A stretch of DNA of 62,594 nucleotides from JBFMCC01 sp034435275. GTDB lineage: Bacteria > Chloroflexota > Anaerolineae > Anaerolineales > Villigracilaceae. The position numbers and the translations under genes were made by a program. The notes under the pieces were generated by a model, which saw nothing but the letters and a program-made list of their open reading frames with translations, did no database searches and was not told the DNA's origin. Shown here one piece after another: positions 1 through 7,699 of the stretch. The stretch covers positions 1-62,594 of the forward strand of contig DAOTXP010000027.1 of assembly GCA_034435275.1 (NCBI GenBank). Direction: 5' to 3'. Numbering within the stretch: the first letter of the stretch is position 1; every line of letters begins with the position of its first letter.

Positions 1-754
1 TGAGTTTCGCGTTGGTCGCCACCACACCGAGGACCGTGTTGGCGCGCGATGCGAAATTCAAAATAGTGCGCCCGATGAAAGTTTTCATCGTCACTTGCGT
101 ATCGGCGAAATAACCCGGCGCGCCGATCTGCAGCGGCCCGACTTTGGCCGAGCGCAGGCCGGCGATGATCTGTCCGTTTTGAGGGTCCACCACGTCGCCG
201 AAGGCATTGACCACCGCCAGCGCGCCGACGATGACCCCCGCGCCGATCTCGAGGCTGGCGCTTCCCAGCCCGGACTTCATAGCCTGTTTTGCGCCGAACA
301 TCTTGCCCACCGAGGCGCCCGTCCCCGCGCCGGCGTTGCCCTCGCGCGGCGCGTCAGACGAGGCGGAAGCCGCGGCGCGGTAGCCCATCTCCGCGGCCGG
401 GCGGGGGTCGGCGCGGCCGACGTTCAGGTCGAAAATGATCGCGGCCGGGACGATGGGCACGCGCGCCGCGCCGGTCTCGAATCCGATCTTCCGTTCCTCG
501 AGGTAGTGCATCACGCCGCCGGCCGCGTCCAGCCCGAAGGCCGAGCCTCCGGCCAGCAGCACCGCGTGAACCTTCTCGACGAGATTGAGGGGATTCAACA
601 GGTCGGTCTCGCGTGTGCCGGGCGCGCCGCCGCGCACGTCCACGCCGCCGACCGCGCCCTTGCGGCACAGCACCACCGTACAGCCGGTTAGCGCCTCATC
701 GTCCTGCGCGTGACCGACCTCGATGCCGGGCACATCCGTGATGGCGTTCTTCAT
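1..754 (-). CDS. P1-family peptidase (DmpA/S58-like), C-terminus cut by window edge
   Basis: The reading frame is open to the left end of the window, so the protein is partial. It begins MKNAITDVPGIEVGHA, the usual start of P1/S58 aminopeptidases (self-processing N-terminal-nucleophile hydrolases). It contains the family's glycine-rich segment GAGTGASVGK near residue 145, whose Ser would be the nucleophile exposed after self-cleavage (family knowledge). No signal peptide is visible, so it is probably cytoplasmic. A second ATG six bases upstream (760) is also possible, and neither has a clear Shine-Dalgarno. It follows the 58-aa gene by 15 bp, in the same direction as the next three genes. Specificity cannot be told from sequence. 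Confidence 0.85.
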   Translation of the reverse strand, partial: MKNAITDVPGIEVGHAQDDEALTGCTVVLCRKGAVGGVDVRGGAPGTRETDLLNPLNLVEKVHAVLLAGGSAFGLDAAGGVMHYLEERKIGFETGAARVPIVPAAIIFDLNVGRADPRPAAEMGYRAAASASSDAPREGNAGAGTGASVGKMFGAKQAMKSGLGSASLEIGAGVIVGALAVVNAFGDVVDPQNGQIIAGLRSAKVGPLQIGAPGYFADTQVTMKTFIGRTILNFASRANTVLGVVATNAKL

Positions 755-768
755 TCTCATGGAACGGG

Positions 769-945
769 CTAGCCAAGTCCGCGTACCAGTTGGAGGAACT
801 CCTCCCACTCCTCCTCGAAGAAATGGATGGTGACGTTGTTCAGTTCCACGTGATAGGTGGTCTCGCCGTCCGGCTCTTCGGCCTTCCAGGCCAGATAGTT
901 ATCGGTCTCGGCGATGGTTTCGGTGCGGGGTTCGTCTTTAGGCAT
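769..945 (-). CDS. small acidic hypothetical protein, 58 aa
   Basis: This short frame reads MPKDEPRTETIAETDNYLAW and ends near EEEWEEFLQLVRGLG. It is rich in Glu and Asp, with the pattern of a small alpha/beta protein. A good Shine-Dalgarno (AGGAG) lies a few bases before the ATG, and the start is 9 bp from the stop of the AI-2E permease gene, so the two are probably cotranscribed. The length, the RBS and the tight packing support it being a real gene. I do not recognise the family. Confidence 0.65.
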   Translation of the reverse strand: MPKDEPRTETIAETDNYLAWKAEEPDGETTYHVELNNVTIHFFEEEWEEFLQLVRGLG

Positions 946-954
946 TGCATTCTC

Positions 955-2148
955 CTAACTTTTACGCCGCTTGCCGAACAGGGACTTGAGCCAGCCAAGC
1001 AGGCGTTGCAACAGGGTCGGCCCGGGCGGCGGACCGGTCTCCTCCGCATCGGGCCAGGGATCGTGGTCGAGCATCTTGCGGGATACGTACTGCCAGAGCA
1101 GTTTGAAGGTCGCCAGCATGGGCGCGGCAATCACCACGCCCAGCACACCCAGCAGGTTGGCGGCCACGATGGCGGCCACCAGCACACCGGCCGGGTGGAC
1201 GCGCAGGGCGTCGGCCATGATGCGCGGGGATACGACGTTATCGAAGATTTGGTCAATGATGAGGGCGATGATGATGACCACCAGCATAAAAGTCAGTGGA
1301 GGCAGGTCGAATAACTTGTGGGGCTGGAAGAATGTCACCAGGCCCAGGGCCGTCCAATTGATGGCGGGACCGACATACGGCACGAAGCGCGCGAAGCCTG
1401 CCATGAGTGCCAGGCCGATGGCATAGCGGACTCCCAGAATGGACAGCACAACGGTGTAGATGATGACCGTCGCGAAGAAGACGATCACCTGCCCGCGCAG
1501 GAAGGCGTTCCAGACGCGGCTGAGTTCGCGTCCCAGGCGGCTGAGATCGGAGGCATAACCGGGGATGTCCACGCGGATCAACTGTTCGCGCAGGCCTCCG
1601 CTCTCGATCAAAATGAAATAAGAGACCAGCAGAACGAAGAGACTCCAGCCCACCAGGCTGGCGGCTTCGCTGGCGAGTGTGCTGATTAGCGTACCGGTGC
1701 GGCTTAGCAGAGACTGTCCAAACGAGAGCAGTTGGTCGCTGATGGAACTGATGTCGACAGATTGCAGGTCAATCCCAAAACGGGCGGCCTGTGCGGCGAT
1801 CACGCTGAGGAGGTCTGGCAGCTGTTCCAGGCTGGATTGCAATAATGTGATCAGACTCTGGATTTGTTGGACGAGGCCCACGCCGCCCGCGGTCAGCAGG
1901 CCCAGCAGGAACAGAAGCATGAAAATATACAACAGGCTGACGGAGGCGCGCCACGAAACCCGTACCTTGCGGGTCAGGAACGCCGCCACGGGCTGTAAAA
2001 GATAAGCAAGGATGAAGGCGATGATCAGCGGCCCCAGGATGAACTGAAAACGCACCAGAAAGGCGGCCACGATGGCTACGATGGTCAGGGCGACCACCAG
2101 CTTGGTATTGGAACGCCACGCCGGGGAGGAGGGATTAGGTTGCGCCAT
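955..2148 (-). CDS. AI-2E family transporter (PF01594-type permease)
   Basis: A 397-aa integral membrane protein with about seven to eight hydrophobic segments, beginning with a pair near residues 15-60. The C-terminal half has the layout of the AI-2E exporter / PerM family, including the conserved stretch ending PRIMADALRVHPAGVL before the last membrane segments. Members export autoinducer-2 or, in some cases, act as Na+/H+ antiporters or of unknown substrate, so the name is a family label. The start MAQPNPSSP has an AAAGG motif about 9 bp upstream. The C-terminal tail is charged and cytoplasmic. The 58-aa gene follows directly. Confidence 0.88.
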   Translation of the reverse strand: MAQPNPSSPAWRSNTKLVVALTIVAIVAAFLVRFQFILGPLIIAFILAYLLQPVAAFLTRKVRVSWRASVSLLYIFMLLFLLGLLTAGGVGLVQQIQSLITLLQSSLEQLPDLLSVIAAQAARFGIDLQSVDISSISDQLLSFGQSLLSRTGTLISTLASEAASLVGWSLFVLLVSYFILIESGGLREQLIRVDIPGYASDLSRLGRELSRVWNAFLRGQVIVFFATVIIYTVVLSILGVRYAIGLALMAGFARFVPYVGPAINWTALGLVTFFQPHKLFDLPPLTFMLVVIIIALIIDQIFDNVVSPRIMADALRVHPAGVLVAAIVAANLLGVLGVVIAAPMLATFKLLWQYVSRKMLDHDPWPDAEETGPPPGPTLLQRLLGWLKSLFGKRRKS

Positions 2149-2202
2149 GGAATCAGCCTTTCAATAAAATCTGTTGCGCTTTGATTTTACAACACTTTGA
2201 AA

Positions 2203-2238
2203 TAAAAAATCGCCCCGCAGGGTCAAACCTGCGGGGCG
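2203..2238 (-). terminator. rho-independent terminator of the FHA gene
   Basis: On the minus strand an 11-bp perfect GC-rich stem (CGCCCCGCAGG paired with CCTGCGGGGCG, 6-nt loop) is followed by ATTTTTTATTT. It sits just after the FHA stop codon and separates that gene from the AI-2E permease gene. Confidence 0.85.
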
Positions 2239-2247
2239 GGTGGGTAT

Positions 2248-2817
2248 TTATGGGCAGCCTCCGAGGAAGGGGAAGAATGTGCACCACATGCTGTTGGCGT
2301 CCACCCAGAAGAGGAATCCTACGCAGGCGCATACGAACAGGAGAACACCAGCGGCGACAATGATGGGCAGGGGACTGCTTTTCTTTGGGCTCGGCATCGG
2401 TCCGGCGGGTACCTGTCCGGCTACCGGCGCGGCGGCCATAGGGGGCGGTGCCGACGTCTGGCGGGAGGAGCGCGCCGCCGAACGGGGCGAGGCGAGGGTC
2501 GCACCCGGATCGAAGTCCCCGGCCTCGTAGGCCAGCACGATCTGCTCGCCGAACGAGACCACGTCCCCGGGCTTCAGCACGACCGGGCCGGCGATGCGCT
2601 GTCCGTTGACATGCGTGCCGTTGGTGGAACCGCTGTCTTCGATCACGTATTTGCCACCCTGAAAGAGCAAACGCGCGTGGCGGCGCGAGATCTCGGCGTC
2701 ATTGATCTGGATGGTGTTGGACGAATCGCGGCCAATGGTGACGGTGTCGCTTTCGAGGGCGTACATGGCGCCCGGCGTTGGTCCCGATCGCATCACAAAT
2801 TGGTATCTAGCGGTCAT
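2248..2817 (-). CDS. FHA-domain protein with C-terminal membrane anchor
   Basis: 189 aa. Residues about 5-95 form a forkhead-associated domain: a typical TIGRDSSNTI strand-loop, ISRRHARL (the Arg/Ser/His phosphothreonine-binding signature) and STNGTHVNG. A Pro/Ala-rich linker leads to one hydrophobic segment (PLPIIVAAGVLLFVCACVGF), so the FHA domain probably faces the cytoplasm and recruits a Thr-phosphorylated partner to the membrane. No Ser/Thr kinase gene is visible in the window. The ATG used is preceded by GGAGGAGAAAG; a longer in-frame extension to 2883 lacks an RBS and overlaps the lipB end. A strong terminator follows. Confidence 0.88.
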   Translation of the reverse strand: MTARYQFVMRSGPTPGAMYALESDTVTIGRDSSNTIQINDAEISRRHARLLFQGGKYVIEDSGSTNGTHVNGQRIAGPVVLKPGDVVSFGEQIVLAYEAGDFDPGATLASPRSAARSSRQTSAPPPMAAAPVAGQVPAGPMPSPKKSSPLPIIVAAGVLLFVCACVGFLFWVDANSMWCTFFPFLGGCP

Positions 2818-2866
2818 CTTTCTCCTCCGACAAGGACTGGGAAAATCTGCGCATAGTGTACAGGGT

Positions 2867-3667
2867 TCAGGGCAAAAAGTCAACGGATGGATGGGGCGTC
2901 ACCATGTACCCAAAAGCATCGGCGAACGCGGCGGTCACCTCGCGCTTGACCTTTTCCATCGTCGGCACAGGTGAAAGCAAATCCTCCAGCGAGACCACCG
3001 GCTCATCCTGCAAGCCGCAGGCGATGATTCCCTCCCAATACGACATATCGGGATTCACGTTCAACGCGAAGCCGTGACGCGAGACGCCGCGCGCATCCAC
3101 TTTGACGCCGATGGCCGCGATCTTGGCGGGCTTTTCGCGGTCCTCGGGTTTGCAGCGCGGACAGCGCGACCAGACGTCCGCCTGCACCCATACGCCGGTC
3201 TTCCCGGACCTCTGGCCTGCCGCCAGCCCGAGACGCGCCAGCGCGGCAATGAGCGTTTTCTCCAGTCTGCGGATGTAGCCCACGTAATTGGCCTGAGGTA
3301 TTCTCCCCTCACTCCCTTCCCCCTCTCCCACTCGCGCTGAGCGGAACGTCAGCGGAGACGAAGCGGGGAGATGGGCCGGGGTGAGGGGAATGATTGGATA
3401 TCCCACCAACTGCCCCGGCCCGTGATAGGTCACGTCTCCGCCGCGGTCCACCCAGTGAATGGCAATACCTTTTTGCTTTAACTGTTCTTCTCCCCAGAGC
3501 AGGTTTTCGACGCGGCCTCTTCGCCCAAACGTATAAACGTGGGGATGCTCCAGCAACAGCAGTGTGGGCGGACGCGTCCCCGCGGCGATCTCCCCCGCAT
3601 ATTCATCCTGCAATTTCCAGGCACGTTCGTATTCGATGATGCCTAAATCAATAACCTGTAAATTCAT
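2867..3667 (-). CDS. lipB: lipoyl(octanoyl) transferase LipB with an in-frame repeat insertion
   Basis: 266 aa, somewhat long for LipB. It moves octanoyl from acyl carrier protein to lipoyl-dependent enzyme subunits. Visible motifs are GGDVTYHGPGQLVGYPI (substrate pocket), the lysine in KIAAIGVKV and the cysteine in ACGL, which together form the family's Lys/Cys catalytic pair. Two oddities: about 29 residues after GYPIIP are encoded by a palindromic repeat (3304-3389), and a CPRC-containing insert lies just before the catalytic Lys. The ATG chosen starts MNLQVIDLG as in homologues; an upstream extension in frame is repeat-derived. No lipA is seen nearby. Confidence 0.92.
   Translation of the reverse strand: MNLQVIDLGIIEYERAWKLQDEYAGEIAAGTRPPTLLLLEHPHVYTFGRRGRVENLLWGEEQLKQKGIAIHWVDRGGDVTYHGPGQLVGYPIIPLTPAHLPASSPLTFRSARVGEGEGSEGRIPQANYVGYIRRLEKTLIAALARLGLAAGQRSGKTGVWVQADVWSRCPRCKPEDREKPAKIAAIGVKVDARGVSRHGFALNVNPDMSYWEGIIACGLQDEPVVSLEDLLSPVPTMEKVKREVTAAFADAFGYMVTPHPSVDFLP
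3304..3389. repeat. palindromic repeat inserted in frame within lipB
   Basis: Imperfect inverted repeat whose outer arms read TCCCCTCAC...CTCCC and GGGAG...GTGAGGGGA around a core with GCTGAGCGGAACGTCAGCGG and GACGAAGCG. The arm and core sequences are those of common intergenic repeats, yet here they are translated as part of LipB without breaking the frame. Confidence 0.7.
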
Positions 3668-3689
3668 AGTTTTTATGGTTACCCTCGTC

Positions 3690-3730
3690 TTGAGCGGAGC
3701 CGCCGTTCTTTGGCGGCGTAGTCGAAGGGC
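3690..3730. repeat. intergenic palindromic repeat upstream of lipB
   Basis: GAGCGGA and GTCGAAGGG half-elements flank a nested hairpin GCCGCC / GGCGGC with loop GTTCTTT. It resembles the core of the element inside lipB. The 146-bp gap between lipB and the FAD-oxidoreductase gene holds this and nothing else recognisable. Confidence 0.5.
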
Positions 3731-3813
3731 GGGCAAAACGTGAACCGTTGTTTGAATCGATCCACCCTCGACTTCGGGACGAAGAACATGCATCTTCTTT
3801 AAGGACAGTGAGG

Positions 3814-5202
3814 CTAACCAAATATCCTTCTATAGAGATCCGATTCCAGCAACCCGTTCGGGTCGCAGCGTTTCTTCAATTTCTTGAACTTCCCCACCGT
3901 CTCCTCGCCGTAGAATTTCAACGCGGTCTCGGCTGTAGTCTCGCTGTTCTTGGCGAAGTAGAATCGCCCGCCTGCTTCGAGGACGATTTGGTCGAACTCT
4001 TGCAGCATTTTCGCCATTTCCTCGCGGCGGCGGACTTTGAAGTCGAGCGCGAGGGAGAATCCATCCACGGCGTGGGTGAGCAGGAATTTATCCGGGCGGT
4101 GGCGCTTGGTCACGCCGAGGTAGGAGGGCAGGCCGCGCCGCTTCGAGAGGGCCAGCAACTCGGTCCAGGCCTGAAGCGCAGTTTCCTTTGGCAGGAACGA
4201 CTGATATTGGATGAGTCCATTGCGGCCGTAGGAGAGTTCCCAGTTCGGCACGTAGTCCAGCAAAAAATGAAACGCGGCATGACTTTGGCGGAAGGTGTGA
4301 CGCCGCAGGCTGGCGATATATTTGGCGGTGTTGACGCTCCCCCAGCCGAGGTCATTAACGAAGGGTGTCATGAAATAATGCAAAAGACTTTTGGGCATCA
4401 CGCCGAACAATCGGCTCGGCAGGTCCTGATATGCGAGTTGCATTGTCTTTTGCGGCTCAGGGTCTTCGCCCTCGTGCAGGTAATTCGCGGCGTGGATCTG
4501 CCCGTGGCCGACGGTGATCGTGTCCAGCCAGCCGACGATGTAATCGTACTTCGGCGCGCCGTCTTCGAGGCTGTTGAGTTGTTCGGCCAGCGTGCGCGTT
4601 GGCCAGGCGTGCACTTCGAGCAGGCCCGAATGCATTTTCTTCATCTGCAGGGTGATCGAAGTGAAGATGCCCAACATGCCCAGGCCGCCGATCATCGCGT
4701 AGAACAGGTCGGCGTTTTTCTTTGGCGTGCAGGTGACCTCCGCGCCGGTGGGCAGGATGGCCGTGAACTCGATCACGTGCTCGCCGATGGGCCCCATGCG
4801 GAAGTTGTTCTTGCCGTGGATGTTCGCCCCGAGACAACCGCCCAGCGTGGTGAACATCGTGCCCGAGACGACGGGCGGCCACCAGCCATCCGGCAGGACT
4901 TTCTGCCACAACTGCCGGAGTGTGACCCCGGGCCCGCATCGCACCATGCCCGAGGCCGGGTCCCATTCGAGGATCTGATTCATCGCTGACAGGTCCAGCA
5001 CCATGCCGCCGCCGTTGAGCGCGGCGTCGTTGTAACTGCGCCCTGCCCCGCGCGCGGTGACGGTCAGGCCAGTCCTTTTCGCGAGTTGAAAGGCAGCGCG
5101 AATCTCTTCTACATTCTTCGGTTGAAAATGATAGGAAGAGGCTCTCAGCGAATGACCAAAATTTTCAAGCGTGATGAAAGTTGTGTTGAGTTCTGATTGC
5201 AT
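3814..5202 (-). CDS. FAD-linked oxidoreductase, DprE1-like
   Basis: 462 aa, the length of mycobacterial DprE1. The N-terminal half is an FAD-binding PCMH-type domain with GAGRSYNDAALNGGG and GGCLGANIHGKNN, both close to DprE1 motifs. The C-terminal half matches a D-arabinono-lactone-oxidase-type substrate domain. DprE1 oxidises decaprenylphosphoryl-ribose at C2, and the partner SDR reduces the ketone, giving the arabinose form. The next gene upstream is a DprE2-like SDR, which supports a polyprenyl-phospho-sugar epimerase pair. In the segment GFSLALDF, Ala appears at the place of the benzothiazinone-target Cys of Mycobacterium (alignment from memory). The substrate is inferred, not shown. Confidence 0.82.
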   Translation of the reverse strand: MQSELNTTFITLENFGHSLRASSYHFQPKNVEEIRAAFQLAKRTGLTVTARGAGRSYNDAALNGGGMVLDLSAMNQILEWDPASGMVRCGPGVTLRQLWQKVLPDGWWPPVVSGTMFTTLGGCLGANIHGKNNFRMGPIGEHVIEFTAILPTGAEVTCTPKKNADLFYAMIGGLGMLGIFTSITLQMKKMHSGLLEVHAWPTRTLAEQLNSLEDGAPKYDYIVGWLDTITVGHGQIHAANYLHEGEDPEPQKTMQLAYQDLPSRLFGVMPKSLLHYFMTPFVNDLGWGSVNTAKYIASLRRHTFRQSHAAFHFLLDYVPNWELSYGRNGLIQYQSFLPKETALQAWTELLALSKRRGLPSYLGVTKRHRPDKFLLTHAVDGFSLALDFKVRRREEMAKMLQEFDQIVLEAGGRFYFAKNSETTAETALKFYGEETVGKFKKLKKRCDPNGLLESDLYRRIFG

Positions 5203-5242
5203 GTTATATTTGCATCGCGAAGCAGAGATTTGTATTTACTCG

Positions 5243-6022
5243 TTAGAACGTCATCCTCCGAAAGATGAGCGACGGAATATGCTGGATGACCAACATGATC
5301 CAGCGCCAGATCGGGGCGGTGTAAATGACTTGTTTTCGCTTGCGGATGGCTTTGTAAATATCGTCCGCGGCGCGCTCGGGGGAGACAGTGAATGGAGTCG
5401 CTCCCTGTGCGGCTTTCAGCATATCGGTTTTGAGAAAGCCGGGTTTAACAGTAAGGACGTGCACACCGTGGCGCGTGAGACGGTTGCGCAGGGCTTCCAG
5501 GTAGGTTGTGAGTGCAGCCTTGGTGGTGTTATAGCCCGGGTTGCCCACGCGGCCGCGGTCGCCCGCCACGGAAGAAATGCCCACGATCTGTCCGCCTTTC
5601 ATGCTCTTGAACAACTCAGCTACCGGCGTAAGCCAGGCCATTGCGCCGAGAACGTTGATCTCGACCATCCGGCGGTCGCCCTCGAAATTCAGCCGCTCGA
5701 GACCAGGTGGAAAGTTGACGCCTGCCACGTAGATGAAAAGGTCTAGGCCGCCCAGGTCAGTGACGATTTTGCGCAGCAGGCCAGGAACTTCGTCGTAACG
5801 GCTAACGTCGTGAGGATAGGCGAGGACGCGCGTCTGCCCATCAGCGTTGAGGTCTGCACATAGAGCGGCGAGCAGGTCTTTTCGTCGAGCGAGAAGCGCA
5901 AGCGAATAGCCTTCGCGTGCCAGTCTACGCGCCAGCGCCGCGCCCAATCCGCTCGAAGCGCCAACGATCACAGCCCGATATTTTGGGTGAAGAGGAGTAG
6001 CCGGAGGTATATTTGTCTGCAT
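5243..6022 (-). CDS. short-chain dehydrogenase, DprE2-like
   Basis: About 259 aa. Rossmann motif VIVGASSGLGAALARRLA, followed by the catalytic set ISSVAG...YNTTKAAL (Ser, Tyr-x3-Lys) and the classical VKPGFLKTDM. The C-terminus ends in a hydrophobic/basic stretch (WRWIMLVIQHIPSLIF) typical of the DprE2 and related membrane-associated SDRs. It lies 40 bp upstream of the DprE1-like gene, in the same direction, so the two probably form an operon. Start choice is uncertain: the ATG at 6022 (MQTNIPPATP) lies just before the SDR fold, while in-frame ATGs at 6034, 6088 and 6139 would translate the 6029-6085 direct repeats. None has a clear RBS. Confidence 0.85.
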   Translation of the reverse strand: MQTNIPPATPLHPKYRAVIVGASSGLGAALARRLAREGYSLALLARRKDLLAALCADLNADGQTRVLAYPHDVSRYDEVPGLLRKIVTDLGGLDLFIYVAGVNFPPGLERLNFEGDRRMVEINVLGAMAWLTPVAELFKSMKGGQIVGISSVAGDRGRVGNPGYNTTKAALTTYLEALRNRLTRHGVHVLTVKPGFLKTDMLKAAQGATPFTVSPERAADDIYKAIRKRKQVIYTAPIWRWIMLVIQHIPSLIFRRMTF

Positions 6023-6028
6023 GAAAAA

Positions 6029-6085
6029 ACCCATCAATTTTGCCGGTGGATTTGACGAAAACCCATCAATTTTGTTTGTGGATTT
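6029..6085. repeat. 25-bp direct repeats in divergent intergenic region
   Basis: Two copies of ACCCATCAATTTTG-N3-GTGGATTT with a period of 32 bp; they differ only in three middle bases (CCG or TTT). They lie between the minus-strand SDR gene and the plus-strand GGDEF gene, so they may be an operator. A TATAAT hexamer (6121-6126) for the plus strand lies 35 bp further on. Confidence 0.6.
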
Positions 6086-6217
6086 CATTCTAACATACTT
6101 AAAGATTTGCCCTGAAAAGGTATAATTAAAATCAACCACACGGATCGTGCGATATGAGACAGGTATGTAATTACCTCGGCTTTCAAGTTGTGCTTCCGTA
6201 GGTCAGGTTATCTTGCT

Positions 6218-7456
6218 ATGACAGGAAAAGGGCCCTCGCCCCTACGAATACTTGAGGATGCGCGGCGTTCGCTGGAGCAAAGCAGTGTGCCGCTGGCTGA
6301 TCAGGAGGAATTGCTTAAACTCCTGGATATTCTGTTTTCGGCGACGCAGGAATATATCGAGCCGGACAAAACAGTGGAAGAGTCGCGTGTGCTGACCTCC
6401 AGTTTGATCTCCAGCCAGGCTTTACTGATGCTCCTCAAACAAAAGATGGCTGAACTGGATGCCCTGCGTAAACTGAGCCTGAGCCTGACTTCCAGCCTTG
6501 ATCTGCAAAGCGTGCTGGCGGCGGTTGTTTCTGAAGCGATGCGGCTGGTGCACAATACGCGCACGGTGCACATTTTCCTGTACAAGGGTGGTGTTCTTGA
6601 ATTTGGCGCGGCGCTTGATTTCGACGGCCGGACCACTCCCGTTGCGGCACCGCGTGAAAACGGCCTGACGTATACGGTGGCGCGCAGCGGTGAAATCATG
6701 ATCGTCGAAGATATGCAGACGCATCCCCTCTATAAGGATGCACCCCCTGATTGGAAGGGTTCGATCATCGGTATCCCTTTGAAAATGGAAGACAAAGTGG
6801 TCGGGGTCATGAATCTCTCGCGCTCGAACACGGGCGGTTTTTCCCAGTCGGAGACCCGCCTGCTGGGCCTGTTGGCTGACCAGGCCGCGGTTGCCATTTC
6901 CAATGCCAGCCTGCATCAAAAGGTCAGTGCGCAGGCCCTCAGCGATACGGTCACCGGCCTGCCCAACCGCCGCGCCCTCGACGAACGGCTCGAATCGGAA
7001 GTGAAGTCGGCGCGGCGGACCGGCTTACCCTTTGCGGTCGTCATGATGGACCTCGATGGGTTCAAGATCGTGAACGATACCTACGGCCATTCTGTTGGCG
7101 ATGATGTCCTGCGCGCGCTGTTCAATTATCTGGCGCAGGGACTGCGCACGTCTGATTTTCTCGCCCGCTATGGAGGCGACGAACTCTCCTTGATCCTGAA
7201 TCAGACGGATATGCCGCGCGCCCTGCTGGTGTGCGATAAGATCCTGGAAAAGTTGGCGAAGTTCCATTTTCCCGCCCCGGACGGAAAACGCATCGGTCTT
7301 GGACTTTCGGGCGGGGTGGCGGTCTACCCGATTCACGGCTTGACAGGGCCTGATCTTCTGCGCGCCGCCGATGCGGCTCTCTACCGCGCCAAGCGGCACG
7401 AACGCGGTAAATTCATGCCGGCCACAGGTCCTACCGCGCCTCTTCACACCGGATAG
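6218..7456 (+). CDS. GAF-GGDEF protein (diguanylate cyclase-like)
   Basis: 412 aa, soluble. A helical N-terminus (residues 1-85) precedes a GAF domain (about 90-240), then a GGDEF domain (about 250-405) with the cyclase start DTVTGLPNRRAL, DLDGFKIVNDTYGH and the active-site loop YGGDELSL. The loop is GGDEL in place of GGDEF/GGEEF, so activity in making c-di-GMP is plausible but not certain. No inhibitory-site RxxD is obvious directly before the loop. The ATG used has AGGTCAGG upstream; an earlier TTG at 6188 is unlikely. It may provide c-di-GMP for the MshEN-like kinase at 18302. Confidence 0.9.
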   Translation: MTGKGPSPLRILEDARRSLEQSSVPLADQEELLKLLDILFSATQEYIEPDKTVEESRVLTSSLISSQALLMLLKQKMAELDALRKLSLSLTSSLDLQSVLAAVVSEAMRLVHNTRTVHIFLYKGGVLEFGAALDFDGRTTPVAAPRENGLTYTVARSGEIMIVEDMQTHPLYKDAPPDWKGSIIGIPLKMEDKVVGVMNLSRSNTGGFSQSETRLLGLLADQAAVAISNASLHQKVSAQALSDTVTGLPNRRALDERLESEVKSARRTGLPFAVVMMDLDGFKIVNDTYGHSVGDDVLRALFNYLAQGLRTSDFLARYGGDELSLILNQTDMPRALLVCDKILEKLAKFHFPAPDGKRIGLGLSGGVAVYPIHGLTGPDLLRAADAALYRAKRHERGKFMPATGPTAPLHTG

Positions 7457-7548
7457 TGCAGGTCATACAGCAGGGAGAAAAGGCCTCCGTTTCCAAACTT
7501 GGGGGTTATTAAGGGCAAATTGCTCTGTTGCCATCATTTCCCACACCG

Positions 7549-7645
7549 CGCTGAGCGGAGGCCCTGAGCCTGCCGAAGGGTCGCAGACGAAGCGCAGGCG
7601 ACTGATCCACCGCCCTTCGTCTCTGCTGCGCTTCGCTCGGGGCGA
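7549..7645. repeat. composite intergenic palindromic repeat
   Basis: The stretch contains GCTGAGCGGAGGCCCTGAGC, GCCGAAGGG, GACGAAGCGCAGGCG, then CGCCCTTCG and TGCGCTTCGCTCGGGG, that is, several half-sites of the GAGC...CGAAGG repeat in both orientations. It fills most of the 243-bp gap between the GGDEF gene and the lipid kinase gene; I see no other feature there. Confidence 0.6.
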
Positions 7646-7699
7646 TGGAATGATGCATGTTTGCAACAAAGCAAGGGCAAATCTGCTCAAGGAGCCCTC

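Noticed and set aside
95..691. Long plus-strand open frame opposite the P1 peptidase
   Set aside because: It is the complement of a well-matched peptidase gene; no protein similarity and a composition typical of antisense GC-rich frames.
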